The notes: generated by a model not told the origin, from the letters alone. 64,000 bases of DNA from Drosophila persimilis (GCF_003286085.1 NW_020825415.1:186001-250000); one strand, 5' to 3'. Positions 22,230 through 32,942 are shown, numbered from the stretch's first letter. Program-made: numbers and translations.

Positions 22230-22790
22230 GACGTTGTATATAAAAACCCGAAGGACAATTAATTAATGGAATAAATCCTTCAAATTTAAAAACGCGGAGT
22301 GACTGTGTTATATAAGATAAAAAAAGTGAGATAAAAAGGAAACAAACCGGAGCTTAGGGTGTGCAAAAATAAATACAATATACAATACAAATACAATACA
22401 AAATACAAATAAATACAAAAGCTAATCAAGACAATTCAAAAATACAAAAAAACCAAAAAAACCCAAAGTTTTTAAACAAAACCAACCAAAACAAAATACA
22501 AAGAAAGTGAAACTATCAGCGAAACCAAAGAAGGAAGACCCCCAGAAGACCCAGTTAAGAAAAGAAATTTAAGAAGGAAGACCCGTTCGAAGACCTGTCA
22601 GCCAAATCAAGAAGGAAGACCCGTTCGAAGATCTGTCAGCCAAACTAAGAAGGACGACCCCTACCGGATAGTTCGTGAGCAAAAGTTGTATTAAAAAATA
22701 TATAAGTTCAACTAGGTTATATTAGATTATAAAAACAAACATATAAGAAAAATTTAAGGTGGATCAACTAACATATAAGAAAAATTTAAG
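22230..22790 (+). other. Errantivirus leader, unit B
   Basis: The uninterrupted version of the unit A leader. It holds the TACAAATACAATAC repeats, the GAAGGAAGACCCGTTCGA repeat (about 22573-22655) and the 32-bp direct duplication before gag. I looked for the Su(Hw) site array that gypsy has here and saw none. Confidence 0.6.
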
Positions 22791-24047
22791 GTGGATCAAC
22801 TAACTTTAGATTTTGAAAAACTAAAAATGATTAACTCTCAAACAAGGACCGATCTCACTGCAGATCTGGTCAAACAATTGATAGCACTTCAAATTTCACA
22901 AGTACAAGAGCAAATTGTAAATTTAAAACAACAAATAGAAACTAAATCCGATCAGGTATCAGATTATCAGGCAGAAACAATAGACGAGACAATAAAAGAT
23001 GACACCACATTAAAGGTAATAGAATCCCTACCAATTTTCAATGGTGGATTAAACCAATACGTAGGATGGAGGGAAGCTGCAGAAACTGCAGTGAAGTTAT
23101 ATAAGAAAGGAAGTAAGCAATATTATATTGCATTAACAATTTTGAGAAACAAAATAACAGGACCAGCACATGACGCACTGACCAACCACGGGACAGTTTT
23201 AAATTTTGATGCCATACTTTCACGACTTGACTTTGTTTATAGTGACAAGAGACCAATTTACATAATAGAACAGGAGTTAAGCGTTCTCCGACAAGGGAAC
23301 CTTTCAATTATAGATTTCTATAACGAGGTTAACAAGAAAATGACCTTGTTAATAAATAAGACAATAATGACTCACGGAAAGGACAGTGAAATCACCAAAG
23401 AATCAAATAAAAAAATTAGAGACAATGCCTTACGCATTTTTGTCACTGGCCTAAACGGCGGCATTGCAGAAATCCTATTGTCATTGAATCCCCCAGATTT
23501 ACCGAATGCCTTGGCAAAGGTACAGGAATTGCAATCAAATAACATTCGGGCCCAATTTGCCTACCAATTCAGTGGCCCCAGAAACTCAGGGCATAATAAT
23601 TACAATACCTTAAGATTCAACCAACGACAACCAAGGACTAATAGTTCACCATTCGACCAAAAAAGGGATTTTCAGAGGAATAACATGTCATGGGGACAAC
23701 CCTATTTCTTGGGTAGTAGACAACAAAATCAGGCCCCAGAACCAATGGATGTAGACGAATCGATACAAATCCAGAACCGACAGAACAGCAATCAATTCAG
23801 GGGAAATAATAATAATAATAATAATAATAGAAATTATCGGGAGAATACTAACGGTTATTATAGGAGAAATAATAACAATTATAACCAAGCTCAGCATTTT
23901 AGGGCAAACGTAGTACCGAATAATCAGTCTAACGCAAATCAAGCGCAGAAACGAAAGCCAAATGAAACGTCGGAACAACCAGCTAATAAAGCAATGCGGA
24001 TAAATAACATTGAGGAGGACCATTTTTTAGATCAGCCCCCGAAGTAG
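22791..24047 (+). CDS. gag: Errantivirus gag, unit B (418 codons, open)
   Basis: This is the one uninterrupted errantivirus reading frame of normal length. It has no zinc knuckles, as is usual for gypsy-clade Gag. Residues about 20-75 are a Gln/Leu/Val-rich helix, and the middle holds a GWREAAETAVKLYKKGSKQYYIA segment typical of Gypsy Gag. The last 130 residues are Asn/Arg/Gln-rich with an eight-residue Asn run, a likely RNA-binding tail. Gag would assemble the intracellular particle. The frame opens with GTG, not ATG; the first in-frame ATG is 12 codons later, so the true start is unclear or lost. The end overlaps the frameshift signal for pol. Confidence 0.85.
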   Translation: MDQLTLDFEKLKMINSQTRTDLTADLVKQLIALQISQVQEQIVNLKQQIETKSDQVSDYQAETIDETIKDDTTLKVIESLPIFNGGLNQYVGWREAAETAVKLYKKGSKQYYIALTILRNKITGPAHDALTNHGTVLNFDAILSRLDFVYSDKRPIYIIEQELSVLRQGNLSIIDFYNEVNKKMTLLINKTIMTHGKDSEITKESNKKIRDNALRIFVTGLNGGIAEILLSLNPPDLPNALAKVQELQSNNIRAQFAYQFSGPRNSGHNNYNTLRFNQRQPRTNSSPFDQKRDFQRNNMSWGQPYFLGSRQQNQAPEPMDVDESIQIQNRQNSNQFRGNNNNNNNNRNYRENTNGYYRRNNNNYNQAQHFRANVVPNNQSNANQAQKRKPNETSEQPANKAMRINNIEEDHFLDQPPK

Positions 24048-24060
24048 GACTGCCCTACTT
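24023..24060 (+). promoter_or_regulatory. Likely -1 ribosomal frameshift signal between gag and pol
   Basis: The slippery heptamer T TTT TTA at 24023-24029 is in the gag frame required for X XXY YYZ slippage. Twelve bases later AAGTAGG (24042-24048) pairs perfectly with CCTACTT (24054-24060) around a five-base loop. The stem contains the gag stop codon TAG. Pol is in the -1 frame relative to gag, as this signal would predict. Unit A has the same heptamer and stem. Confidence 0.7.
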
Positions 24061-25111
24061 AAAAAGAGTAGATAAAAAAATAAACAGAGAATTAAAAGTT
24101 CTGATAGATACGGGAGCAACTTCCTGTTATATAAAAATGGGAATTTACGAAAATAAAAAAGAATTATCAATTTACAAGAAAGTTGCTACAGTAAATGGGT
24201 TTTTAATAATTAAATATTTCCATAATATAACTATTTTCAACACAAAACAAGTGTTTTACGAAATAGATGGAATGGAGGCAGATTTACTAATAGGATTTAA
24301 CCTATTAAAGAGAATCGGAGCTGTTATTGATACAGGAAAGGGGACTTTAAGTTATAAAGACAATGAAGAGAAACTAATATATGACGAGGTCGTTTCTTTA
24401 AACAAATTAACCTTTATAGAAGGAAAAACCATCCTTCCATTGAAGGAATATATAATAAAAAAATATTTTGAAGAAGAAAAAGAAATGAAAAGTGATTCAG
24501 TAAAGGTAAAAGGAAGTTTATATAGCTTGGGATCAAAAAATCCTGAGCACGCCGACGAAGAATTATCCGTCAATAGTTTGGGATTCAAATATCCTGAACC
24601 CGCCGTCGTTGAATTATCCGACATCCAAAGTTTTAACAGTTTGGGATTAAAATATCCTGAGCACGCCGTCGTTGAATTATCCGACACTAAAAGTTTGAAT
24701 AGTTTGGGATTAAAGAATCCTGAACACGCCATCGTTGAATTATCCGACAATGAACCATTTAAAAGTTTGGGATGCAAAAATCCTGAACACGCCGTCGTAG
24801 AAATATCCGACATTCAAAGTTATGCAAATTCAGAATTGAAAAAAATGAAATTGTATAACACAATAACCTACAAAGAGGACAATTTAGAAAATCTCAGAGA
24901 GAAAATGGTATCTATCATCGAAGAAGACCATGCCAATATAGATTTACAGTTACCGTTCAGAACGGATATAAAAGGAGAGATTAACACTGAACATGATAGA
25001 CCGGTATATGGCAAGCAGTATCCATACGCTTATTCGGTTAACGATTTCGTTAATAAAGAAATAAGTAAAATGTTAGATGAAGGTATAATCAGACCTAGTA
25101 AAAGCCCATAA
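24048..25111 (+). pseudogene. Errantivirus pol: protease, repeat-bearing spacer and start of RT
   Basis: The protease has LIDTGATSCYIK (about 24105-24137) and LLIGFNLLKRIGA. A spacer with five tandem 17-21-residue repeats follows (24526-24835; see that entry). The RT lead-in is FRTDIKGEINTEH and EGIIRPSKSP, then TAA at 25109-25111 where related proteins read Tyr. Frame continuity before and after the stop shows a nonsense change, not an end. Confidence 0.85.
24526..24835 (+). repeat. Five tandem 51-63-bp repeats coding SLGxKxPEHAVVELSD
   Basis: Units start near 24526, 24577, 24640, 24703 and 24766. Each reads AG(C/T)TTGGGAT..AAA..TCCTGA(A/G)C(A/C)CGCC. The first is 51 bp and the others 63 bp (21 codons). 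All lengths are multiples of three, so the pol frame is kept. They lie between protease and RT. Confidence 0.9.
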
Positions 25112-26212
25112 AATTCACCGGTAATAGTAGTACCCAAGAAGGGAGTAAATGAGGACGGAACTCCTAAACATAGATTAGTAATAGACTTTAAGAAACTTAA
25201 TGAAAACACCATACCGGATAGATACCCTATGCAAGATCCTTCAGTAATCCTTGCCAATTTAGGTAAGGCAAAGTATTTCTCGGCCATTGATTTAGAGTCA
25301 GGTTTCTATCAGATTTTAATGAGGGAATCAGATATTGAAAAAATATCTTTTTCCATAAATAACGGCAAATATGAATTTCTAAGAATGCCTATGGGATTGA
25401 CGAACGCTCCCAGAATTTTCCAAAGGGCAATGGACGATATACTTAGAGAACAAGTTGGGAAAACTTGTCACGTTTATATGGACGATATAATAATATTTTC
25501 AAAAACTATAGAACAGCATTATAAAGATCTAATTCATATAATACAGATATTGCAAAACGCTAACATGAAAATTTCCCTAGAAAAGTCTAAATTCTTTCAA
25601 TTGGAAACCAAATTTCTGGGATACATTGTTTCCCAAAATATCATTAAAACAGATCCAGACAAAATCTCCGCAATACAAAACTATCCCATTCCTAAAAATA
25701 TCAGAGAGCTACGTAGCTTCTTAGGACTAACAGGGTATTACAGAAAATTTGTCCGAAGTTATGCCACAATTGCCAAACCTTTAACAAAATATCTGAGTGG
25801 AGTAAATGGGAAAGTTTCACGAAGGGCATCCAAGAAAACATTAATACAGCTGGATGAACCAGCAATTGGAGCATTTAATAATTTAAAGGACAGTTTAATA
25901 GCACATATTGAATTAGTACAACCAGATTACAATAAAAAATTCACATTAACCACAGATGCATCGGACATAGCAATAGGTGCGGTTTTGTCGGAAGATGGGA
26001 GTCCCATAACATTTATTTCTAAAACTTTAAGTAAAACCGAGCAATTATATGCTACTAATAAAAAGGAATTATTAGCTATTGTATGGGCATTAAAAAATTT
26101 GCGAAATTATTTATACGGAGTGAGTGGAATTGAAATACATACAGATCACCAACCTTTGTCCTTTGCAATGTCGCAAAAAAATCCAAATGTTGAAATGAAA
26201 CGTTGGTATTAA
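25112..26212 (+). pseudogene. Errantivirus RT and RNase H
   Basis: Same frame as the protease part. RT blocks are HRLVIDFKKLNENT, AIDLESGFYQI, MPMGLTNAPRIFQ, VYMDDIIIFS (YMDD at 25475-25486) and FLGLTGYYRKFVRSYA. RNase H shows TTDASDIAIGAVLSED and HTDHQPLSFAM. The frame ends at TAA 26210-26212 because of a small deletion at the RNase H end; the connection domain continues in another frame. It would copy the RNA genome into DNA; this copy is dead. Confidence 0.88.
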
Positions 26213-27332
26213 ATCAAAAATCATTTATAAGCCAGGCTCAACTAACGTAGTAGCGGACGCTTTATCTCGGATTAAAATAAATCATATGACAGATAGTGAT
26301 GTCGACCAGACAGAATCAGAATCAGACATAAATACTCAGCATTCAGCAGAGAGTAGTTTTGAAAACGTCATTCAAGATACTAGCAAGCCTCTAAACCAAT
26401 TTAAACAGCAGCTACTATTAGCGCAAGGGAGATTCACAGTTCATGAGTTAGTAAGAGTTTATGAAAATACCCGACATATTATTGAATTTGATACGGTTGA
26501 CAATTTGCTAATCATTTTAAAAGAATTTATTCAGCCTCACTTAACCACAGGAATACACTGCACTTTAGAAGATTTATACCTTATCCAAAATAAGCTAAAG
26601 GAAAACTTCATAAATAAATTTCTCTTCACGAGAAAGTTCCTCCAAGATGTAGTAAATTCAGAAGATAAAGCTATAATTATAGAAGAAACACATTGCAGAG
26701 CCCATAGAGGACTAGACGAAAATTACAAACAAATAACTAAGCTGTATTATTAGCCAAACCTGCACAAAAAATTAAAAGAATATATAAAAAATTGTGAGAT
26801 CTGTAACAAAAACAAATATCACAGACACCCTGTAAAAATTCCAATTGGGGAAGCTCCCATTCCAGCAAAAGAAGGAGATCAATTACACTTAGACATCTAC
26901 TATGCCCAAAACCTAACATTCATAACTTGTATAGATTCTTATTCCAAATACTTGGTGGTCAAGGAAATTCAAAGTAAATTAAACATTGAAAATAAGGTAA
27001 TGGAAATTTTGCAACACTTTCCGTTAGCAACATCATTAATGACTGACAACGAACCAAGCTTTACTTCAGCACAATTTAGATCATTCATACAAAGAAGTAA
27101 CTTAACTATTTATTATGCTGATCCCAGACACAGCACCTCAAATGGTCAGGTAGAAAGGGTACATTCCACACTAACAGAAATAGCGCGGTGCATCAAGGAT
27201 GAACTAAATCTAACAGATTATTCAGAAATAATAATAAGGGCGGCACTGAAATATAACCTGACGATACATTCAACGACCAATCAAATGCCATATGACATAT
27301 TATATAACAAAATAGAACACAATATTACTTAA
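26213..27332 (+). pseudogene. Errantivirus integrase
   Basis: It opens with [17 protein letters not shown], then an Asp/Glu/Ser-rich spacer. The zinc domain (HCRAHRGL ... CEICNKNK) is broken by TAG at 26751-26753, a Trp codon in relatives. The DDE core follows: LHLDIYY, MTDNEPSF and GQVERVHSTLTE. The frame ends at 27332 and is followed by a frameshift. Confidence 0.86.
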
Positions 27333-27543
27333 GAAAGCTCAGACCAAAATGCTTAAGCTACATAACAAAGATAGAAGAGAAAAAGATTATAAAATAGGAG
27401 AAGTAGTTTATGAAAAGAAATTCGGGGAAAGAAATAAACTTCAATCCCGATACAAAAAGCAGGTAGTTAAGGAAAATCGACCGAATAAAATTATAATCAA
27501 CAATAGAAGCAGAATTATACATAAAGATAACATCAAATATTAA
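27333..27543 (+). pseudogene. Errantivirus integrase C-terminal tail
   Basis: A Lys/Arg/Asn-rich segment with DYKIGEVVYEKKFGERNKLQ, the basic C-terminal domain of gypsy-clade integrases, in a different frame from the core. It ends at TAA 27541-27543, 17 bases before the env frame. Confidence 0.75.
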
Positions 27544-27559
27544 ATATTTCTTCCAGAAA

Positions 27560-28513
27560 ATGTATGCGAATATACTAATACTGACTTTTGTTATATTGAC
27601 GACTTCGGAAGTAATTGACTATACGCATAGTGACTATCTATTGCTCAAAGACGACAGAGACGTTTACACTTATGAAACATACGCTGAACTTTTCCATATT
27701 ACTAATTTGAGTTTTTATAGAGAGATAATTGATAAAGAATCCAAATATGTCAACAAATCAATTAATTCAGACGATGAGTGGGAAATATCAATGGACTTAA
27801 GTCTATTAAAATTAATGATTTCAGAATTAGTTCCAAAACGGAATGAAAGGGGAATTAATGAATTAGGTACCATTTGGAAATGGATAGCAGGCAGCCCTGA
27901 TCATGACGACTTTTTGAAAATACAAAATAAAGTAAATGAATTAATAATTAATAATAATAAACAATTTGTAATAAATTCCAAATTTTTCAAAGAAATTGAA
28001 TTGCTATCAAATTCATTAAAAAATGTCATCTTCAATGAAGAAACGATACTGAGAAAGCATCGTTTAAAATTAATAACTTTTGACCTACTAAATTTAGTTG
28101 ATACCATAACCATCTTAAAAGTAAACATTTTCAATACAAAAATTTTAAATAAAAACGAAATAGAGGACATTTATAAGCATGAAAAACATAATGTTGAACT
28201 GTCTGATCTGCTGGACATTGCAACGGTTAAAATAATTCGAAATGCAGATTTAATAATCATTTACATAAAATATCCTCAAATTAAAGATATTTGCAAGTTT
28301 TACCATGCAAGAGCCATCTCACAAAATGATGGAATGTTAGTTATAAGTGAAAAAGTTTGTGAATGTAAGGAGAAATACTATTTAATGAATAATTTTAAAA
28401 GTGAAACTTTTAACAATTACGCACAAATAAATTTAAGGAATACCTGTTTCACCAATTTACTTAATGGCTTTAAAGCCAACTGCACTAAAAAAAGGGAAAA
28501 AACAAAGAAATAG
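27560..28513 (+). pseudogene. Errantivirus env, C-terminally truncated
   Basis: A hydrophobic N-terminal stretch (about residues 3-15) looks like a signal peptide. A furin-type RNER site (about residue 95) is followed by LGTIWKWIAGSPDHDDF, the conserved start of the second subunit in errantivirus Env. Errantivirus Env descends from baculovirus F-type fusion proteins and can allow transfer between cells. Here the frame ends at 317 residues, about two thirds of the usual length. A frameshift near 28490-28513 leaves a little more Env-like sequence in another frame. There is no transmembrane anchor, and the 3' LTR is gone. Confidence 0.85.
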
Positions 28514-28599
28514 ACATCATTCAGGATGGTGCTATATTAGTTTCAGGCAAAAATATCGTAGACAATACTACTTTGTTAGGATCGTATAGATCCACGGCG
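28514..28599 (+). other. End of env remnant and junction to the BEL leader
   Basis: The other frame reads DIIQDGAILVSGKNIVDNTTLL, still Env-like, up to about 28580. After that the sequence is not errantivirus. The junction lies near 28580-28605 and has lost the rest of env and the 3' LTR. A TACA at about 28621 could be the right target duplication but could be chance. Confidence 0.55.
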
Positions 28600-29006
28600 T
28601 ATAGAAAATATCCACACATACATACAAGCAGCAGCACCGGTGCATTATTTCGTTTTCGCTTTCGCTTCTCCACTGCTGCTTGCGTTGTATTTGTTGGGAG
28701 AATTTTCGTTGCCGCTCTTGAGCTTAACGGTTCGCCAAGCGACGCGCTACCCTGTATCTAACGGGTATATTGTTTTCGGCTGTTACTTGTCAAGTGACGC
28801 GCTACCCTATATCTAAGGTGTATATTGTTTTCGCCCGTCACTTGCAACTACTCTTTCCCTTGATACCTCGTGCCTCGACATTCAATTCAAATTCGTTTTC
28901 GATTATCGTTCTCGTTCAAACATTTAAAAAAAAAATAATAATAATAATAAATAAATAAATAGAAATAATAGTGCTTTGTTGCGTAAAATCTTCATACACA
29001 AACATT
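28600..29006 (+). other. BEL leader, right part, with a ~54-bp tandem repeat
   Basis: Untranslated sequence before gag. A block with GACGCGCTACCCTGTATCTA at about 28740 is repeated at about 28795 with GACGCGCTACCCTATATCTA, each followed by GGGTATATTGTTTTCG-like sequence. An AAT microsatellite lies at 28933-28960. No gene. Confidence 0.6.
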
Positions 29007-31064
29007 ATGGCAGAAAAAAGTAAATCCACTCTTGAAGACTTAAAGATTAAGCTCAAAAGTCGAGTAAAAAGCATTCGCCGCTTAGAGGATCGATTAGATC
29101 AAGGGTCGATTCCTTTGCAATTACCGGAATTACAATGTACATTAGATTGTTTGAATGCTTCAATTGAAAAGGCTAACCATTTGCAGGAACAAATCGAGGA
29201 CATAACAGGTAATGATGAATATGCAGCCGAGTTGGAAGAGCTGATAATTGTCACCAAAGGAATGATAATGTCGCTTATCGCCGCCGTTGATGCAGCAATC
29301 GAGACGAAGCCAGTGTCTTCTTCAGCCCCAACTCATGCTAGACTTCCGAAATTGGCATTATCCAAATTTAGTGGTAAACACTAGGAATTCAAAAATTTCA
29401 TTAGCCTTTTTGAAAGACTAGTCCATAGCGACAACAGCATACCGGTGATCGAAAAATTTAATCATTTGATTTCGTGCCTCTCTGATGAAGCATTAGGAAC
29501 AATAAAGGCGTTCCAAGTCACCGAGGCAAATTATGAAAAGGCCATGGCTGGCCTAAAACGAGTATATGACAACGATTATTTGATTTTCACGAATAATATT
29601 TCCACATTGTTCAATCTGCCGAGAATGTCGCATCAATCTGCATCATCTCTAAGAACTCTAATCGATACTGTTTCGTCGATTTACGGATCGTTACTGTCGA
29701 TCGGAGATGATACAAAAATTTCGAATGCAATGCTCATTCATCTCGTTTTAAACAGAGTCGACCCAGTGACGAAACAAAAGTGGGATGAACAGCTTACTTA
29801 TGAGAAGTTGCCGCTTTGGTCCGACTTTGAGAAAGTCTTGAATCGTCGATACCAGCATCTGTCTGCTGAAGAATCGACCAAGCCAAGGCAAGACAAAGTC
29901 ATGCCAAGCAAGCAACATAATCGCAGTTCATTTGCTTGTTCTTCCACTTCCACCAACAGTAGAACTCAGCAAACTTGTAGCTACTGCAATTCAGGAGACC
30001 ATGTAGTGTCAAATTGCCCTTCATTTTCGCGTCTCTCGGTGATGCAAAGGTTTGAGTTTGCTAAGTCGGCATCCCTATGCATTAATTTTCTGCGAAAAGG
30101 CCACGCTGTTGTAAAATGCAAAGCCAATAAATGTCGAGTGTGCAGCCGCTCACATCATACATTATTGCATCGATACACAGTGTCGGCTAATAGTCTCGCG
30201 TTGCCACCACCCCAAGAGAGTCCTTCTCCTCCATCAAATCAGAATCAACCTTCCACGTCACATGTTTTGCATGCGACAGCGTTGGACAGGGTAATTCTGG
30301 CTACGTCGATCGTAAGCGTCCGAACTAAGAGCGGTGAACACATTCTGGCCAGAGCTCTGCTCGACTCTGGATCACAAACAAATTTCATTACCGAGGACCT
30401 CGCTAATCGCTTACAGATCCGTAGAGAGGAGTCCTGTATTAACTTGCTTGGAATTGGTGAATCTAATTCTCAAGTAAAGGATAAAATACACACAGTGGTC
30501 AAGTCGCGAATAAATGGTAGTGAGTTCTCCTTTGATTTTTGGATCCTGAAATCAATTTCAGGTTATCACCCTGACCAGTCAGTGAATGTGACTGACTGGC
30601 GAATCCCAGAGAACCTACCACTGGCAGACCCTTATTTCTACAAGCCACAAAGAATAGATATGTTAATTGGAGCAGAATCGTTCTTTGAATTATTAGCTGT
30701 TGGTCAAATTAAACAAGGTCCTGACTTTCCAACTCTTCAGAAAACCCTTCTTGGTTGGGTTGTGTCGGGAAAATATGTTTCGAGGAGTTCTGCTCCTCAA
30801 ATTACAAACAGTTTGAGTTGCAGTGAAGAGTTGCTAGTATCCATCGATATGACCTTGAAAAAGTTTTGGTCACTGGAAGAAATGTCATCTACCAAGAAAA
30901 TTGCCACACCTGAGCACAAGCTATGTGAAGAACACTATCGTAAGACGACTCAGGTACTATCATCAGGTCGGTTCGAAGTAAGGCTCCCGTTTAAATCAGA
31001 TCCAAATTGTTTAGGCAACTCCTTTGAGGTTGCGAAACGGCGGTTTTTGTCGCTTGAAAGATGA
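29007..31064 (+). pseudogene. BEL-Pao gag-protease with start of RT
   Basis: It starts at ATG 29007 (MAEKSKSTLED) and has one TAG at 29382-29384 in an otherwise open frame. The N-terminal coiled region leads to PKLALSKFSGKH and FNHLISCLSDEA, the retroelement Gag domain of BEL-Pao. A zinc knuckle, CSYCNSGDHVVSNC, is followed by a degenerate one in which the second Cys is Phe (CINFLRKGHAVVKC). The protease has ARALLDSGSQTNFI. The start of RT has SSGRFEVRLPFK before TGA 31062-31064. In an active element this frame continues through RT and integrase. Confidence 0.88.
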
Positions 31065-31748
31065 TTGCATCGTGACCCTGAGTTGAAGAAAATGTACTTG
31101 GAACTCATGGAAGAGTACCTCTCCTTACCTCTCTTGTCGTCCATTGCGACAACGGGACGAACTTCGTCGGAGCGAGCCGCCATCTCTGAGCTCTGCGGAT
31201 CAGGCTCAAGGAGCAGGGAGACACAATTCGCGACTTCGCTTCAAAAAACGGATGCGAATTTGCGTGGGAGGCTCCTCACATGGGAGGGCTATGGGAGGCA
31301 GGTGTAAAAACTGCCAAGAGCCTACTCCTACGGGCGGTAGGCAGCGCGTTCCTAACCGCCGAAGAGCTCACCACAGTCCTCGTCGGCATCGAGGCTGGGA
31401 GCCATCAGCCAAGATCCAAGCGACGGCGAGGCCCTAACACCCGGGCACCTGCTGACAGGCGGGTTGCTCATCGCCCCCCCAGCACTGCGGACTCCGGACC
31501 AGGAGAGTCTCAGTTGCTTGCGGCGATGGCGACTTGTCTCGTCAGTCAGGCAAGCGTTTTGGCAGCGATGGTCCCGCGAATATGTCCTGGGGCTGCAAAT
31601 TCGGGGCAAATGGCACCAGCAGCAGCCGAACCTCGAGGAAGGAGACCTCGTCATCGTGGCCGAGGACAATCTGCCGCCTCAGGAGTGGCTCGTAGGGAGG
31701 CGCCGCTCCCAATCTGTTGAAGCCGATGCAGGCGTTCAACGGGGCCGG
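31065..31748 (+). pseudogene. BEL integrase remnant fused to an RT stub by a large deletion
   Basis: A few RT residues (LHRDPELKKMYLELMEEYL) run to about 31125. The next recognisable block is VHCDNGTNFVGAS of the integrase core, in another frame, then PHMGGLWEAGVKTAKSLLLRAVG. The C-terminal domain follows in a third frame, with RQAFWQRWSREYVLGLQ and LEEGDLVIVAEDNLPPQEW. The rest of RT, RNase H and the first half of integrase are missing. The frame ends at the LTR after a purine-rich GGGGCCGG. Confidence 0.85.
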
Positions 31749-32051
31749 TGTTGCGTGACCTTCCATCCATTATTAGTTATTGATCTTAATTATGAAGTCT
31801 AGTGTAAGTTAGGCTAGGGCAAAGCGGGAGCGCAATAATAGCTCGCTCTCTCGCTCTTGGCGAATTCGCCCCGCTTTGCCACCGTAGGTTAGCTAGAGTA
31901 AGAGATTTGAATTGTGAAGAAAATATAGTTGTTCGCCAACCTTGAATTAGATCGAGCGTATCAATTTTTTCGGCCCGCCAAATAAATAATTTAAATTACA
32001 GCCACCCAAAGTTTTCGGTAATTCAATTAGAAACACTCTTCTAATTTTTCA
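31749..32051 (+). repeat. BEL 3' LTR (303 bp), intact
   Basis: TGTTGCG...TTTTTCA, uninterrupted, followed by the ATCAT target duplication (32052-32056). It contains a GCTCGCTCTCTCGCTC stretch at about 31840, a GAGA-type run on the other strand. Confidence 0.9.
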
Positions 32052-32056
32052 ATCAT

Positions 32057-32141
32057 TAATTGCACATCTTAAATCAAACACTTTGTACTCTTTTTCGATC
32101 AAAACATTATTAATAAACGATACTTTAATATTAATCTTACA
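32057..32141 (+). repeat. 3' LTR of the blastopia-like element, right part
   Basis: TAATTGCACATC...CTTACA is identical by eye to the end of the 5' LTR. It is followed by TATATA, the right target duplication (32142-32147). Confidence 0.9.
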
Positions 32142-32942
32142 TATATACGTCCGCTGTAATTAAATTGGCAAAGAAATTATAATTAATACAGCTTCTATTT
32201 GTTAAATTTATAATTTTATTACTTACAATGCAATTTCCAAATGTAAACAAGCCCACTTCGTTGCCAGAAAATGTTGATTTCTTGTAATGTAAAGTGCCTT
32301 TTCCATTTCTCTGTAACATTATGTAGAGTTTCCCAACCATGTTAAGTAGTGGTTCCGCTGTTAAAGGAACAGCTTTTAAAAATATTTGTAAAAGCGTTTA
32401 AATGTAAAATTGCGGAAACAAATAAACTTAGCTGAGGGTCACTTGCTGTGGCCGATCAGTCCTATTGTGCTCGCGCCGTCGACACACAACCCGAAATAAA
32501 ATCAATTAACAATTAATAATTAAATCGCCCTAATTGTCCACACAATTTGTTAACGTTTTTCAAAGCTGTTCGTACGTGAGCGTTTTTATTTTCTGACTAA
32601 TTTTACCGTGGTAAAATTTTTTATGTAAAATCCGACGTGCATGTATAAGTATTGCGAGTGTTTGTTCCGTGTATGTAAACGTATACGCATTAAGATACAT
32701 TTGTATGCGCTATTATTTACACTGTATCGGAAGCTGAACGCAGGAGCTAGCTCGGATCAAATTAAACCCTTGGAGAAGTAGGAGGCCACAACCGTTGGCA
32801 GAACGAAGTATGGTTTAATTTGGGACTGGGATGGAAAACTCACACAAAATCACTGCACTGTTGTTAGGCACAATCGAAGAGTACTTATCTTGAACTTGGA
32901 GCGATCCGTCGATGCTGGCTGGGGTGAGCTTCTCCGGCGAAG
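32142..32942. other. AT-rich sequence without recognisable gene
   Basis: From 32142 to about 32740 the sequence is AT-rich with no convincing frame on either strand. After that it becomes more mixed. It may be the internal leader of the element whose primer site lies at 32943-32960. Confidence 0.4.

Larger units (their letters stand above)
11336..24165 (+). other. Tandem duplication: unit A (11336-18784) and unit B (18785 to about 24165)
   Basis: BEL leader, errantivirus LTR, ISY-3/ISY-7, primer site, leader, gag and protease start occur twice in the same order. The BEL leader copies differ at about three sites in 900 bp. Unit A carries ISY-4 and ISY-5, which unit B lacks. Unit B continues into full pol and env. 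Confidence 0.88.
11064..32051 (+). mobile_element. BEL-Pao LTR element inserted in the blastopia-like 3' LTR, itself interrupted
   Basis: The LTRs begin TGTTGCGTGACC and end TTTTTCA. The 5-bp target duplication ATCAT is visible at 11059-11063 and 32052-32056. Own parts are the 5' LTR (11064-12472, split by ISY-2), the leader (12473-12984 and about 28600-29006), gag-protease (29007-31064), an integrase remnant (to 31748) and the 3' LTR (31749-32051). Most of RT and RNase H is deleted near 31125. The middle is filled by the duplicated errantivirus. Confidence 0.85.
6329..32141 (+). mobile_element. Gypsy (blastopia/mdg3-like) LTR element, 3' LTR split by a BEL insertion
   Basis: The 5' LTR is 6329-6617 and the 3' LTR is 10860-11063 plus 32057-32141. 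TATATA flanks both outer ends (6323-6328 and 32142-32147), so this is one insertion. The own sequence is about 4.8 kb; the other 21 kb is the BEL element and what it contains. Order is LTR, primer site, gag with two CCHC knuckles, protease, RT, RNase H, integrase, LTR, with no env. The two LTRs differ at about six positions by eye, so it is not recent. The clade call rests on the two-knuckle Gag and short LTRs and is tentative. Confidence 0.85.
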
